Below are positions 45,954 to 58,297 of a stretch of DNA of 64,000 bases, one piece after another. The translations under genes and the position numbers were made by a program. Where the stretch lies: NCBI RefSeq assembly GCF_050176255.1, contig NZ_JBFXIE010000002.1; one strand, 5' to 3'. The stretch's first letter is position 1, and every line of letters starts with the position of its first letter. The notes beneath the pieces were generated by a model that searched no databases, was not told the origin of the DNA, and saw only the letters and a list, made by a program, of their open reading frames with translations. This DNA is from JBFXIE01 sp050176255 (GTDB lineage Bacteria > Pseudomonadota > Gammaproteobacteria > Burkholderiales > Burkholderiaceae_C).

Positions 45954-47042
45954 GTGAACGCTACCACCCGCCTGGGCCTGCTGGGCCTTGCCATGACCCT
46001 GTCCGCCTGCTCCGTGCTGGAGACCGACAAGATCGACTACAAAAGCGCCACCAAGGGCGCCACGCTGGAGGTCCCTCCGGATCTGCGCCAGCTCTCGCGC
46101 GACACGCGCTACGCCGTGCCCGGCGGCGTGGTGTCGGCGGCGGCCTTCGAAGCCGGCCAGGCGCAGCAGCCACGCGGCTCGGCCAATGCAGCGCCCAAGT
46201 CCATCGGTGACGTGCGCATTGAACGCGACGGCAACCAGCGCTGGCTGGTGGTGGACCGCCCCGCTGACCAGCTCTGGGATCCGGTGCGCGACTTCTGGCT
46301 GGAAAACGGCTTCGTCTATACCCTGGAGCAGCCCAATCTGGGCATCCTCGAAACCGATTGGGCAGAAAACCGCGCCAAGCTGCCGCAAGACATCATCCGC
46401 TCGACCATCGGCAAGGTCTTCGACTCGCTGTATTCCACGGGCGAGCGCGACAAATTCCGCACCCGCCTGGAACGCGGCGCCACCGGCAGCACAGAAATCT
46501 ACGTCAGCCACCGCGGCATGGTCGAGGTCTATACCAGCAGCCAGAAGGACAGCACGGTCTGGCAGCCGCGCCCGTCCGACCCCGAACTGGAAACCGAATT
46601 CCTGCGCCGCCTGATGGTGAAACTCGGCGTGAGCGAAGAGCAATCCAAAGCCGCCACAGCCGCTCCCCTTCCCGCCACGCCTGCCGCACGCATGGCCACG
46701 GTCAACAACGTGCCGGTGGTGCAGCTGGATGAAGGTTTCGACCGCGCATGGCGACGGGTTGGCGTGTCGCTGGATCGCACAGGCTTCACCGTGGAAGACC
46801 GCGACCGCAGCCAGGGTGTTTACTTCGTGCGTTACGTGGCCCCGGCAGAAAAGAAAGAAAAGGGCTTTTTCGGCAAACTCTTCAGTCGCTCTGCCGACAC
46901 CGCATCGCCACTCAAATACCGCATCGTGGTGCGCAGCGAGGACAACCTGAGCACGGTTTCGGTATTGAACGCAGCCGGCACCCCCGAATCTTCCGCCGAC
47001 GCCCAGCGCATCCTGCGTGTGCTGGCCGACGATCTGAAGTAA
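45954..47042 (+). CDS. bamC: Outer-membrane assembly lipoprotein BamC
   Basis: 362 aa. Accessory lipoprotein of the BAM complex. The lipobox LSAC-S follows a short hydrophobic leader. The disordered N-terminal part with the family sequence YKSATKGATLEVPPDL comes next, then two helix-grip domains. The GTG start at 45954 has GAGG upstream; it is the only one giving a proper lipoprotein signal. It follows dapA as in many proteobacteria and ends near a shared terminator. Confidence 0.93.
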   Translation: MNATTRLGLLGLAMTLSACSVLETDKIDYKSATKGATLEVPPDLRQLSRDTRYAVPGGVVSAAAFEAGQAQQPRGSANAAPKSIGDVRIERDGNQRWLVVDRPADQLWDPVRDFWLENGFVYTLEQPNLGILETDWAENRAKLPQDIIRSTIGKVFDSLYSTGERDKFRTRLERGATGSTEIYVSHRGMVEVYTSSQKDSTVWQPRPSDPELETEFLRRLMVKLGVSEEQSKAATAAPLPATPAARMATVNNVPVVQLDEGFDRAWRRVGVSLDRTGFTVEDRDRSQGVYFVRYVAPAEKKEKGFFGKLFSRSADTASPLKYRIVVRSEDNLSTVSVLNAAGTPESSADAQRILRVLADDLK

Positions 47043-47174
47043 CCTCCCATCACCGCCGCACCAGAAACCCTCAAGGAACTGGTGTGGTTTTGCGGCCGGT
47101 TCAGACCGGCCTCAGAACATGTCAGCGCCCCCATGTACGTGCTGCGCTGAACGAGAAAAAGACAATCCAAAAAT

Positions 47175-47206
47175 AAAAAGCCCCGGCCGTCAGGCTGGGG
47201 CTTTTT
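47175..47206. terminator. Bidirectional terminator between bamC and a lipoprotein gene
   Basis: AAAAAGCCCCGGCC (47175-47188), loop GTCA, GGCTGGGGCTTTTT (47193-47206) with one G-U pair. Both convergent genes can use it. Confidence 0.88.
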
Positions 47207-47249
47207 ACGCTTGCGTGCCAGGCCATCCAGCCCGGCAACAGCGGGCCAA

Positions 47250-47537
47250 TTACTTGGCAACAGCAGATGCAGCGCCAGCGGCAGCAGCAGCGGCAGCGGC
47301 AGCGTCCGCGGCGGCCTTGGCTGCGTCAACAACGTCGCTGGCCGCGCCAGCAGCTGCCTGTGCAGCCTCGGAAGCGGCTTCGACCGCTGCAGAAGCGGCA
47401 GCTTCTACAGGAGCGGGGGCGGGAGCGGCAGCAGGAGCTTCCACAGGAGCCGGCGCCGGTGCGGGCTCTTCTTTTTTGCCGCAAGCGGCCAGGGCAGCAG
47501 CAGCGATCAGAGCAGCCAGGACGACAGAGTTCTTCAT
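47250..47537 (-). CDS. Small Ala/Pro-rich lipoprotein
   Basis: 95 aa. MKNSVVLAALIAAAALAAC-G is a lipoprotein signal with lipobox LAAC, followed by GKKEEPAPAPAP. The rest is almost only Ala with Pro, Val, Glu and Ser, and the last third is Ala-rich (VVDAAKAAADAAAAAAAAAG). Such composition suggests a long helical rod or spacer in the envelope. I do not recognise a function. The AGGAAATCC before ATG gives a modest SD. Similar short lipoproteins occur in Comamonadaceae genomes. Confidence 0.75.
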   Translation of the reverse strand: MKNSVVLAALIAAAALAACGKKEEPAPAPAPVEAPAAAPAPAPVEAAASAAVEAASEAAQAAAGAASDVVDAAKAAADAAAAAAAAAGAASAVAK

Positions 47538-47842
47538 TTGGATTTCCTATAAGGACAAAAGATTGTTGTGAAATGCCACGACACCCGCATTTTGCGGCGG
47601 TAGCCCTCGCAATAACGCACGACCCGATCAACAGGCCTACATCAAGGGCGGTACCAGCCGGAAATTATAGGAAGTTTTCGTCAATAGTGGATAACGCCAA
47701 ATGCTGACCTGGCCTTTACCAGGATTGCAATAAAACACAGACTCCCCGAAGGTACCTGACGGCCGTCGGATCTGACGCAGCGATTAGCGAAAAGCATCTG
47801 CATCAAAGACGGTTTCCGCCGCATTTGCGGCCCCTGTCACCC
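47538..47842. other. Gene-free stretch with a -10-like box
   Basis: About 305 bp. On minus, a TATAAT box (complement of 47664-47669) lies 127 bp before the lipoprotein gene start and may be its promoter; the -35 is unclear. Otherwise I see no ORF, hairpin or RNA gene here. Confidence 0.4.
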
Positions 47843-48367
47843 TCATAGCCCCAGCACCGAAGCCGGAAAGGCCGGGGTGCTCTTGCGATCCAGCCACTCA
47901 TCCAGAGATTCACGCATCAGCACGCATCGCTCGGGCTCGCTGCTCGTCACCCCGTTGCAGCGCAGCGGGTCAAGGCGCTGCAGCACCCAGCGCTGCGACC
48001 AGAGGGCACTGGGCAACTCTTGCGGGTCGGCCACGCTGGCCTTGCGGCAAACGATGATGTGGTCCCAGCGCACGCGCCATTGCACAAAACGGGCATGCCT
48101 GCGAACGATCGCGTTGAAATCCGCCGCAATCATGACGAAATGCCGGCCGGTGCGCGCCCATTGCTGCAGCGACTCGGTCACCGCCCGCTCACCCAGTGGC
48201 CAGTCATGGAAATTGGGGTCGCACAGCAGCAATGCAGGCCAGTCTTCGGCTGCAGCGCAGGCGATGGCGTCGCGCACCAATTGCTGAAACGCCTCACGCC
48301 CCTCGAATCGCCCCGAGGGCAAGGGCTGCGGCTGCGCAGCTGCGCTGTGTTCATCCATGTTCGTCAC
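47843..48367 (-). CDS. Conserved hypothetical protein
   Basis: 174 aa from ATG 48367, or 171 from ATG 48358. No signal peptide or membrane span. It has an Ala-rich N-terminal helix and an ALLLCDPNFHDWPLGERAVTE segment, then several Trp/Arg patches (WRVRWDHIIVCRK, WSQRWVLQRL). I do not recognise the family. It lies convergent to nothing close, between the lipoprotein gene and the L16 hydroxylase gene on the same strand, and is separated from the latter by about 50 bp. Confidence 0.6.
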   Translation of the reverse strand: MTNMDEHSAAAQPQPLPSGRFEGREAFQQLVRDAIACAAAEDWPALLLCDPNFHDWPLGERAVTESLQQWARTGRHFVMIAADFNAIVRRHARFVQWRVRWDHIIVCRKASVADPQELPSALWSQRWVLQRLDPLRCNGVTSSEPERCVLMRESLDEWLDRKSTPAFPASVLGL

Positions 48368-48418
48368 ACCCCCTGGCCTGCATCGTCAACACCTTACCAG
48401 GCCGTCGTGCGGGCCAGA

Positions 48419-49546
48419 TCAACCCGACAGACCGGCGTGCGCCCAGCCTGACTCACACCACGACGACAACAGCTCCAGCGCATCATCGCTGGCCTTTGCC
48501 AGATCACCCGGCATCAACCGCCGCTCATCGGCCAGGCGCCGCATCAGCGCGGCATCCGGCCCCGACGCCAGGTAACTTTCGCCATTGATAAACACATGCT
48601 GGTCGTCATACATCATGCAGGTGCGCCGGTCCAGCACCACGCTCTCCAGCATGCCCGCAGCCTCTGCGGGCTCGAACCACACATTGGGCTTGGGCTCGGT
48701 CAGCGCCTCGCCCAGGGCGCACTCCAGCGCCAGGGGCTGCTGCAGCGCGTGCTGCACGGCCTGCCTTGCAAAATCCTGCAACTCAGCAGGAATGGCGCCG
48801 GGGCCTGCAACGGCCTGCTGCCCGGGGTCGCGGTAGATGGGCGACGCCTCCTCGTCCACTGCAGCGTCAGCCAACCGCAGCAGTACTTCGTGGGCCAGCC
48901 CCGCGCGGTTGGGCGAGCGAAAACCAATGGAATAAGTCATGCACGCGCCCTCTGCGATACCGTCGTGCGCCCAGCGCGGCGGCAGATACAGCATGTCGCC
49001 TGGCTCCAGCACGTACTCCTCTTCGGGCTCGAAGCTGGCCAGTATCTTGAGCGGCAGCCCCTCGCGCAGTGCCAGGTTCTTTTGCCGGCCGATGCGCCAG
49101 CGCCGTTTGCCATGGGCCTGCAGCAAAAACACGTCGTAGCTGTCAAAGTGCGGCCCCACGCCGCCTCCGTCGCTGGCGAAGCTGATCATCAGGTCATCCA
49201 GCCGCGCCTCAGGCACAAAGCGAAACTGCTGCATCAAGGCGTGCGTGGCATCGTCATGCAGGTCCACGCCCTGCACCAGCACAGTCCACTCAGGCGTAGT
49301 CAGCGAGGGCAACGAACGCCGCGCCAAAGGCCCGTGGCGCAGCAGCCATTGCCCTTCCTTGTGCTGGATGAAGCGGGACTCGACCTCTTCGCGACCGGCC
49401 AGCTCGAACAGCGCCGCACGGCCCACCGTCGGTTTGAAACCCGGGATGGCCTGCCGCACCAGCAAGGGCTTCTTGTGCCAGTGACGACGCATGAATTGCG
49501 CCGGGCTCAGGCCCCCGAGCAAGGCCAGCGGTTGTTGAACGTCCAT
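48419..49546 (-). CDS. roxA: JmjC/cupin oxygenase (ribosomal protein uL16 arginine hydroxylase type)
   Basis: 375 aa. 2-oxoglutarate/Fe(II) oxygenase of the RoxA/YcfD group, which hydroxylates an Arg of L16 in E. coli. The Fe ligands are HFD in GVGPHFDSYDVFLLQ and a later His in YLPPRWAHDGIAEG. The C-terminal winged-helix and dimer parts are present. The start MDVQQPLALLGGLSP at 49546 is chosen over longer frames. It is divergent from slyD, with a 52-bp gap. Confidence 0.87.
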   Translation of the reverse strand: MDVQQPLALLGGLSPAQFMRRHWHKKPLLVRQAIPGFKPTVGRAALFELAGREEVESRFIQHKEGQWLLRHGPLARRSLPSLTTPEWTVLVQGVDLHDDATHALMQQFRFVPEARLDDLMISFASDGGGVGPHFDSYDVFLLQAHGKRRWRIGRQKNLALREGLPLKILASFEPEEEYVLEPGDMLYLPPRWAHDGIAEGACMTYSIGFRSPNRAGLAHEVLLRLADAAVDEEASPIYRDPGQQAVAGPGAIPAELQDFARQAVQHALQQPLALECALGEALTEPKPNVWFEPAEAAGMLESVVLDRRTCMMYDDQHVFINGESYLASGPDAALMRRLADERRLMPGDLAKASDDALELLSSWCESGWAHAGLSG

Positions 49547-49598
49547 GAAATTGAATAGCCGCGCGCGCGGCAAGGCAGTGAACTGCGACAATTCTCCT

Positions 49599-50123
49599 AT
49601 GGAAATTACCGAACAATGTGTGGTCGCTTTGACCTGGGTCCTGAAAGACACGCTGGACGAAGAGCTGGACGTGCTCGACGATCCCGTCGAATTCCTGGTG
49701 GGCGGCGACGACCTGCTGGCGCGCATCGAGCAGGCGCTGCAAGGCCACGGTGTGGGCGCCACACTGTCGCTGCACCTGGAGCCCGAGGAGGCTTTTGGCG
49801 ACTACCAGGACAAGCTGCTGTTTCTGGAGCCGCGCCATTTCTTTCCTGCGGACATCGAAGAAGGCATGACCTTCGAAGGCACGTCCCTGCCTGCCGGCAT
49901 CAACCCCGAGGCGCCCCGCGATGCGCTCTACACCATCGCGCAAATCTACCCGGAGCATGTGGTGCTGGATGGCAATCACCCCCTGGCGGGCATTGCGCTG
50001 CGCCTGCAGCTCAAGGTGCACGCCGTGCGCGAAGCCACTGAAGAAGAAATCGGCCGCGGCACGGCAGGCACGGGCTTCTTTCGCGTGCAACCGCAAGCGC
50101 CCGGCAGCGACCTGATTCACTGA
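49599..50123 (+). CDS. FKBP-type peptidyl-prolyl isomerase (SlyD-like)
   Basis: 174 aa. SlyD-type architecture: an FKBP domain with an IF chaperone insert (about 65-130, GVGATLSLHLEPEEAFGDYQ, then the LLFLEPRHFFPADIEEG region). The His-rich tail of E. coli SlyD is missing. It helps proline-limited folding in the cytoplasm. The start is ATG 49599. Confidence 0.85.
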   Translation: MEITEQCVVALTWVLKDTLDEELDVLDDPVEFLVGGDDLLARIEQALQGHGVGATLSLHLEPEEAFGDYQDKLLFLEPRHFFPADIEEGMTFEGTSLPAGINPEAPRDALYTIAQIYPEHVVLDGNHPLAGIALRLQLKVHAVREATEEEIGRGTAGTGFFRVQPQAPGSDLIH

Positions 50124-50174
50124 AACCCGCACTAGAGCCGCCACCGCGTTGGTAGCGGCGAGTCTGCATGGGCT

Positions 50175-50621
50175 TCAATGCTTGCCCGTGGAGCCGTATC
50201 CGCCCTCGCCGCGCTCGCTGGCCGGAAAGTCGGTCACCACGTTGAACTGCGCCTGCACCACGGGCACGATGACCAGCTGCGCCAGGCGCTCCATGGGCTG
50301 CAGGGTGAAGGCCTGGTCGCTGCGGTTCCAGGCGCTGACCATGAGCTGGCCCTGGTAATCGCTGTCGATCAACCCCACTAGGTTGCCCAGCACGATGCCG
50401 TGCTTGTGACCCAGGCCCGAGCGCGGCAAGATCAGTGCAGCGTAGCCGGGGTCTTTAAGGTAGATGGCAATCCCGGTGGGCACCAGTTGCCATGCGTTGG
50501 GCTGCAGCGTGAGCGGCGCGTCCAGGCAGGCACGCAGATCCAGCCCCGCGCTGCCGGGCGTAGCGTAAGCAGGCAGCTGATCCGCCATGCGCGGATCGAG
50601 AATTTTGACGTCGATTTTCAT
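50175..50621 (-). CDS. dut: dUTP diphosphatase
   Basis: 148 aa. Cleaves dUTP to dUMP and pyrophosphate, keeping uracil out of DNA. Conserved trimeric dUTPase motifs: [40 protein letters not shown] and the C-terminal [14 protein letters not shown]-loop-like motif. The start ATG 50621 overlaps the coaBC stop (ATGA). Confidence 0.97.
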   Translation of the reverse strand: MKIDVKILDPRMADQLPAYATPGSAGLDLRACLDAPLTLQPNAWQLVPTGIAIYLKDPGYAALILPRSGLGHKHGIVLGNLVGLIDSDYQGQLMVSAWNRSDQAFTLQPMERLAQLVIVPVVQAQFNVVTDFPASERGEGGYGSTGKH

Positions 50622-51838
50622 GATGGGGTTTGCAGTCGCCGCGCGATCTCGGTGACGAGCTGCCGGCCCAGTTCGGCCTTGCTCGCGCGCGGCAGTTCAT
50701 GGCTGCCATGCTCGTCGATGAGCAGCAGTGCGTTGTCGTCCTGGCCGAAGGTCGCAGGACCGATGTTGCCCACCAGCAGTGGCACGCCCTTGCGCTCGCG
50801 CTTGGCGCTGGCGTGCTGCAGCAGGTTTTCGCTTTCGGCGGCAAAGCCCACGCAGTACAGCTGGCCGGCGCGCGCGCGCTGCGACTGCGCGACGGTGGCG
50901 AGGATGTCGGGGTTCTCCACAAAGGACAGCGCGGGCACCTGACCCGATCCGTCCTTCTTGATCTTCTGGTCGGCAGCCCTGGCAGGTCGCCAGTCGGCAA
51001 CGGCTGCTGTCGCTATAAATACAGTAGCTTCCTGCGTCTGTCCGACAATGGCTTCAAGCATATCTTGCGCAGAAATCACATCGATGCGCCGCACGCCCCG
51101 CGGCGTGGGCAGGTGCACCGGCCCGGCCACTAGCGTGACCTCGGCGCCCGCCTCGCGCGCAGCGCGCGCAATGGCAAAGCCCATCTTGCCGCTGGACAGG
51201 TTGGTGATGCCGCGCACCGGGTCAATCGCCTCGAAGGTAGGCCCTGCCGTGATCAGTACCCGCTCGCCCGCGAGCCGTTTGGGGGCAAAAAAGGCCGCCA
51301 GCTCTTCCATGAGCTCCTCGGCCTCCAACATACGGCCGTCGCCCGTCTCGCCGCAGGCCTGATCGCCATTGCCCACACCCAGCACGAAAGCCCCGTCCTG
51401 CTCCACCTGGGCCAGGTTGCGCCGTGTGGCGGGGTGGGCCCACATCTCGCGGTTCATGGCGGGTGCGACGAGCAGCGGCACGCGGTCAATGGGCCGCGCC
51501 AGGCACATCAGGCTCAGCAACTCATCGGCCCGCCCCTGCACCAGCCGCGCGATGAAGTCAGCGCTGCAGGGCGCGATCAGGATGGCGTCGGCCTCGCGGC
51601 TCAGGTTGATGTGGGGCATGTTGTTGGCCTCACGCGTATCCCACTGCGACGCGTACACCGCCCGCCCCGACAGCGCCTGCATGGTCACGGGCGTGATGAA
51701 CTGCTCCGCCGCCTCGGTCATCACCACCTGCACGCTGGCACCGGCCTTCACCAGCAGGCGGCACAGCTGCGCAGATTTGTAGCAGGCCACGCCGCCGCTC
51801 AGGCCCAGAACAATGTGTTTGCCAGCAAGTGCATTCAT
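50618..51838 (-). CDS. coaBC: Bifunctional phosphopantothenoylcysteine synthetase/decarboxylase
   Basis: 406 aa. Adds cysteine to phosphopantothenate and decarboxylates it, for coenzyme A. The flavin domain (CoaC) has [15 protein letters not shown] and [17 protein letters not shown]; the CoaB part has [16 protein letters not shown] and [12 protein letters not shown]. Dispersed repeat copy 10 lies in the CoaB domain around [18 protein letters not shown], in frame. The start [12 protein letters not shown] at 51838 gives the family N-terminus. Confidence 0.96.
   Translation of the reverse strand: MNALAGKHIVLGLSGGVACYKSAQLCRLLVKAGASVQVVMTEAAEQFITPVTMQALSGRAVYASQWDTREANNMPHINLSREADAILIAPCSADFIARLVQGRADELLSLMCLARPIDRVPLLVAPAMNREMWAHPATRRNLAQVEQDGAFVLGVGNGDQACGETGDGRMLEAEELMEELAAFFAPKRLAGERVLITAGPTFEAIDPVRGITNLSSGKMGFAIARAAREAGAEVTLVAGPVHLPTPRGVRRIDVISAQDMLEAIVGQTQEATVFIATAAVADWRPARAADQKIKKDGSGQVPALSFVENPDILATVAQSQRARAGQLYCVGFAAESENLLQHASAKRERKGVPLLVGNIGPATFGQDDNALLLIDEHGSHELPRASKAELGRQLVTEIARRLQTPS
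51012..51057 (+). repeat. Dispersed repeat copy 10, inside coaBC
   Basis: Stem GCTATAAATACAGTAGC (51012-51028), then TTCCTGCGTCTGTCCGAC and a diverged GGCTTCAAG end. The first stem is well kept and the rest partly eroded. Confidence 0.65.
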
Positions 51839-51909
51839 GGGGGCGCAATTTAGCAGACAGAAAGGCGGGGCAAGGCCACGGCACGGCAGGACGCAAGCGG
51901 GCTCAACTC

Positions 51910-53597
<1,688 letters not shown>

Positions 53598-53608
53598 GGC
53601 AGGCCCCT

Positions 53609-55850
<2,242 letters not shown>

Positions 55851-55880
55851 GCCCCGGCTCCGCCACCGGCGTGCTCTGAC

Positions 55881-56165
55881 ATGGGCCCACGCATCGTTCC
55901 GATCGCCCTGCTGGTGCTGCTCGTGGGCATTCACGCGCAGCTGTGGACGGGGCGTGGCAGCGTCGGCCACGTCGAAGAGCTGCGCCGCCAGATCGCCGCA
56001 CAGCAGGCCGCCAATGACCGGGCCATGCTGGCCAACGAGCGCCTGGCCGCCGAAGTGCAAGACCTGAAAGACGGCCTGGAGATGGTCGAAGAAAAAGCGC
56101 GCAGCGAGCTGGGCATGGTCAAGCCCGGCGAGATTTATGTGCATGTCACCCCGGCCCGCAAGTGA
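55881..56165 (+). CDS. ftsB: Cell-division protein FtsB
   Basis: 94 aa. Bitopic divisome protein. One N-terminal helix (IVPIALLVLLVGIHAQLW) and a periplasmic coiled coil (VEELRRQIAAQQAANDRAML, then NERLAAEVQDLKDG and EMVEEKARSELGMVKPGE). The last stretch is the family signature. It is 30 bp after eno. Its stop overlaps the next gene's GTG start. Confidence 0.94.
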   Translation: MGPRIVPIALLVLLVGIHAQLWTGRGSVGHVEELRRQIAAQQAANDRAMLANERLAAEVQDLKDGLEMVEEKARSELGMVKPGEIYVHVTPARK

Positions 56166-56653
56166 GCACCGCACACGGCCTGGCCGCGGTGCGTGTCGCC
56201 ATCCTGGGCTCGGACGCGGACGCCTGTACCGCCTTGGAGCGTGCCCTTGCGCTGCAGCGCCCCAGCCTTTGTGTCACCGCGACCGGCCCTGACCTGCCGG
56301 GATCGCTGCCAGACCTGACACTGCTGTGCGCCCGCGACATCCCCGACGCGCAGGAGTTGCAACTGCGCGCCGCCCTGGCCAGTGTCGGCACGGCCTACCA
56401 GGTGCTTTATGGGCCTGCCCCGACGCAGTTGCGCAATGCCTTGCAAGCTACTGATTTAATAGCTGGCAGCGCTGGTATTACAAGGGCTAGAGCCACTTTT
56501 GACCACAAACCCATCGGCCAGCAGCAAGACCGCCTGACGGACGAATGCAATGACCGTCACAGACTGCGCGTACGGGGCTGCGAGGACTGCGTGCAACCAC
56601 AGTGCGAGCACCGACTGTTCACCGCACTGCGCGGCCTGGAGCCCGCCGTCTGA
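56162..56653 (+). CDS. Uncharacterised protein downstream of ftsB with a C-terminal Cys motif
   Basis: 163 aa from GTG 56162 (overlap GTGA with the ftsB stop). The N-terminal part reads RVAILGSDADACTALE and a DLTLLCARDIPDAQEL segment, like a Rossmann-type half-domain. The end is GCEDCVQPQCEHRLFTAL, a C-x2-C-x4-C-E-H cluster that may bind a metal. Repeat copy 12 sits in the linker. No signal peptide or membrane span. Its tight link with ftsB hints at a division or redox role, but the function is unknown. Confidence 0.6.
   Translation: MSTAHGLAAVRVAILGSDADACTALERALALQRPSLCVTATGPDLPGSLPDLTLLCARDIPDAQELQLRAALASVGTAYQVLYGPAPTQLRNALQATDLIAGSAGITRARATFDHKPIGQQQDRLTDECNDRHRLRVRGCEDCVQPQCEHRLFTALRGLEPAV
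56447..56502 (+). repeat. Dispersed repeat copy 12, inside the post-ftsB gene
   Basis: Stem GCTACTGATTTAATAGC (56447-56463), then TGGCAGCGCTGGTATTAC, AAGGGCTAGAGCC and ACTTTTGACC. A near-complete copy in frame. Confidence 0.85.
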
Positions 56654-56683
56654 GGCGGCGGCAGACCGGCTGCTCACCCGCCC

Positions 56684-57670
56684 TTACTGCACGCGCGATG
56701 GCGCAGGCGGCTGCTTGCCCGGTTCGGTGAACAGCTGCGCCGCATCCACCGCATCAAAGTGGTACTGCTGGCCGCAGTATTCACAGCCCACATCGACGGC
56801 GCCGCGCTCGGCCAGGATGCTGTCGATTTCCTCGGCACCCAGGCTGCGCAGCATGTTGCCCACACGCTCGCGGCTGCACGAGCACGCAAAGCGGGGACCG
56901 CTGTCGCCCTGCTGGGGCGCAAAGCGCAGCAGTTTCTCCTCCCAGAACAGGCGGCGCAGGATGGTGTCCACGTCCAGCGTCAGCAGCTCGCTGCGCGTCA
57001 GGCTGGCTGCCAGCGTGGCAATGCGGTTGTAGTCCTCGCTCAGGCCAATCTGGTCCTCGTCGCCGCGGCTGCGGCCACCGGCCAGGTTGGCCTCGCCCTT
57101 GATCGGCATGCGCTGAATCAACAGGCCCGCGGCCACCTGGTCGTTGGCGGCCAGCACCAGCGTGGTGTCCAGTTGCTCGGACTGCAGCATGTAGTGCTGC
57201 AGCACGTCGCTGAGTTTGTGCAGTTTCTCACCCCGGTCGCCGTGCAACGGCACCACACCCTGGTAGGGCTGCTGGCCGGGCAGGCGGTTCTTGGGGTCCA
57301 GCGTGATGGCGCAGCGCCCGCCGCCGCCCACGTTGACCATGTCGGGCAGGCTGGCACCGGCAGGCAGCTCGCCCTGGATCGATGCGGTGGCGCGCAGGCT
57401 GAGGTCTGACTGCACCTCGGCCACGGCCAGCTTGACCGGCCCGTCGCCAAACACCTGCAGTACCAGCGCGCCGTTGAACTTGATGTTGGACTGCATCAGC
57501 ACGCCAGCGGCGGCCATCTCGCCCAGCAGCTCGCTCACGGGCTGGGGGTAAGGCCCCGTTTCGGTGTTGTCCGCGCGGCGGCGCAGCAGCTCGGTCCAGG
57601 CGCCGGTCAGGCGCACGATCATGCCCCGCACGGGCAGGCCATCGAACAAAAACTTGTGCAGTTCAGACAC
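56684..57670 (-). CDS. hslO: Redox-regulated chaperone Hsp33
   Basis: 328 aa from GTG 57670, where the family sequence VSELHKFLFDGLPVRG begins. A TTG at 57706 would add 12 residues and overlaps the preceding stop, so it is possible. The zinc centre is C-S-C (FACSCSRERV) plus GCEYCGQQYHF, and the N-terminal domain is normal. Oxidation of those cysteines switches the chaperone on. Confidence 0.95.
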   Translation of the reverse strand: MSELHKFLFDGLPVRGMIVRLTGAWTELLRRRADNTETGPYPQPVSELLGEMAAAGVLMQSNIKFNGALVLQVFGDGPVKLAVAEVQSDLSLRATASIQGELPAGASLPDMVNVGGGGRCAITLDPKNRLPGQQPYQGVVPLHGDRGEKLHKLSDVLQHYMLQSEQLDTTLVLAANDQVAAGLLIQRMPIKGEANLAGGRSRGDEDQIGLSEDYNRIATLAASLTRSELLTLDVDTILRRLFWEEKLLRFAPQQGDSGPRFACSCSRERVGNMLRSLGAEEIDSILAERGAVDVGCEYCGQQYHFDAVDAAQLFTEPGKQPPAPSRVQ

Positions 57671-57702
57671 GCGGTGTTTCCAGTCAGTCAATTGCCAGGC
57701 GC

Positions 57703-58227
57703 TCAACCCAGCTTGCGCAGACCCGCCTTGAAGCGGTGCGCGTTGTCAATGTAGTGCTGCGCGCTGCGGCGCAGCCCCTCGATCTGCTCGGGCGTGAGCT
57801 GGCGCACCACGCGCGCCGGGCTGCCCAGGATCATGGAGCCGTCAGGGAACTCCTTGCCCTCGGTGACCAGGGCTCCAGCGCCAACCAGGCAATTGCGGCC
57901 GATGCGGGCGCCGTTGAGCACGATGGCACCGATGCCGATCAGCGACTCGTCGCCAATCGTGCAGCCATGCAGCATGACCTGGTGGCCCACGGTGACGCGC
58001 TCGCCAATCACCAGCGGCTGGCCCAGGTCGGCGTGCAGCACGCTGGCATCCTGCACATTGGTGCCGGCGCCAATGCGGATGCGCGCCGTGTCGCCGCGCA
58101 CCACAGTGCCAAACCACACGCTGGCATCGCCCGCCAGTTGCACGTCGCCGATCACCTGGGCACTGTCGGCCACCCAGGCCGATGCAGCCACCTGCGGCGC
58201 CACGCCATCCAGTTCATATATCGCCAT
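57703..58227 (-). CDS. Gamma-class carbonic-anhydrase-like protein
   Basis: 174 aa. Left-handed beta-helix built of hexapeptide repeats (LAGDASVWFGTVVRGD, RIGAGTNVQDASVLHAD, VTVGHQVMLHGCTIGDESL). The His residues in LHADLG, VGHQVMLH fit the three zinc ligands of the gamma-CA family. Homologues such as YrdA and PaaY have varied or weak activity. The start is ATG 58227. It is divergent from the DUF455 gene. Confidence 0.9.
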   Translation of the reverse strand: MAIYELDGVAPQVAASAWVADSAQVIGDVQLAGDASVWFGTVVRGDTARIRIGAGTNVQDASVLHADLGQPLVIGERVTVGHQVMLHGCTIGDESLIGIGAIVLNGARIGRNCLVGAGALVTEGKEFPDGSMILGSPARVVRQLTPEQIEGLRRSAQHYIDNAHRFKAGLRKLG

Positions 58228-58243
58228 CGTGTTGATGTCTCCG

Positions 58244-58264
58244 TTGGTTACGCCTTGGTTACGC
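58244..58264. promoter_or_regulatory. Two direct repeats upstream of the DUF455 gene
   Basis: TTGGTTACGC occurs at 58244-58253 and again at 58255-58264, 11 bp apart (one helical turn), followed by TACGTACGT and a TAGAAT -10-like box at 58285-58290. They lie in the divergent gap and could be an activator site. Confidence 0.35.
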
Positions 58265-58297
58265 GTTAAGTACGTACGTCACCCTAGAATTGTAGGG

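Noticed and set aside
47250..47470. Alanine-coding triplet run as a possible CRISPR or satellite repeat
   Set aside because: The GCA/GCG/GCC periodicity follows from an alanine-rich protein; there are no equal-length repeats with spacers.
57671..57706. A TTG start for hslO at 57706
   Set aside because: TTG is rare and the family sequence begins at the GTG 57670. Kept as an alternative because it would overlap the previous stop.
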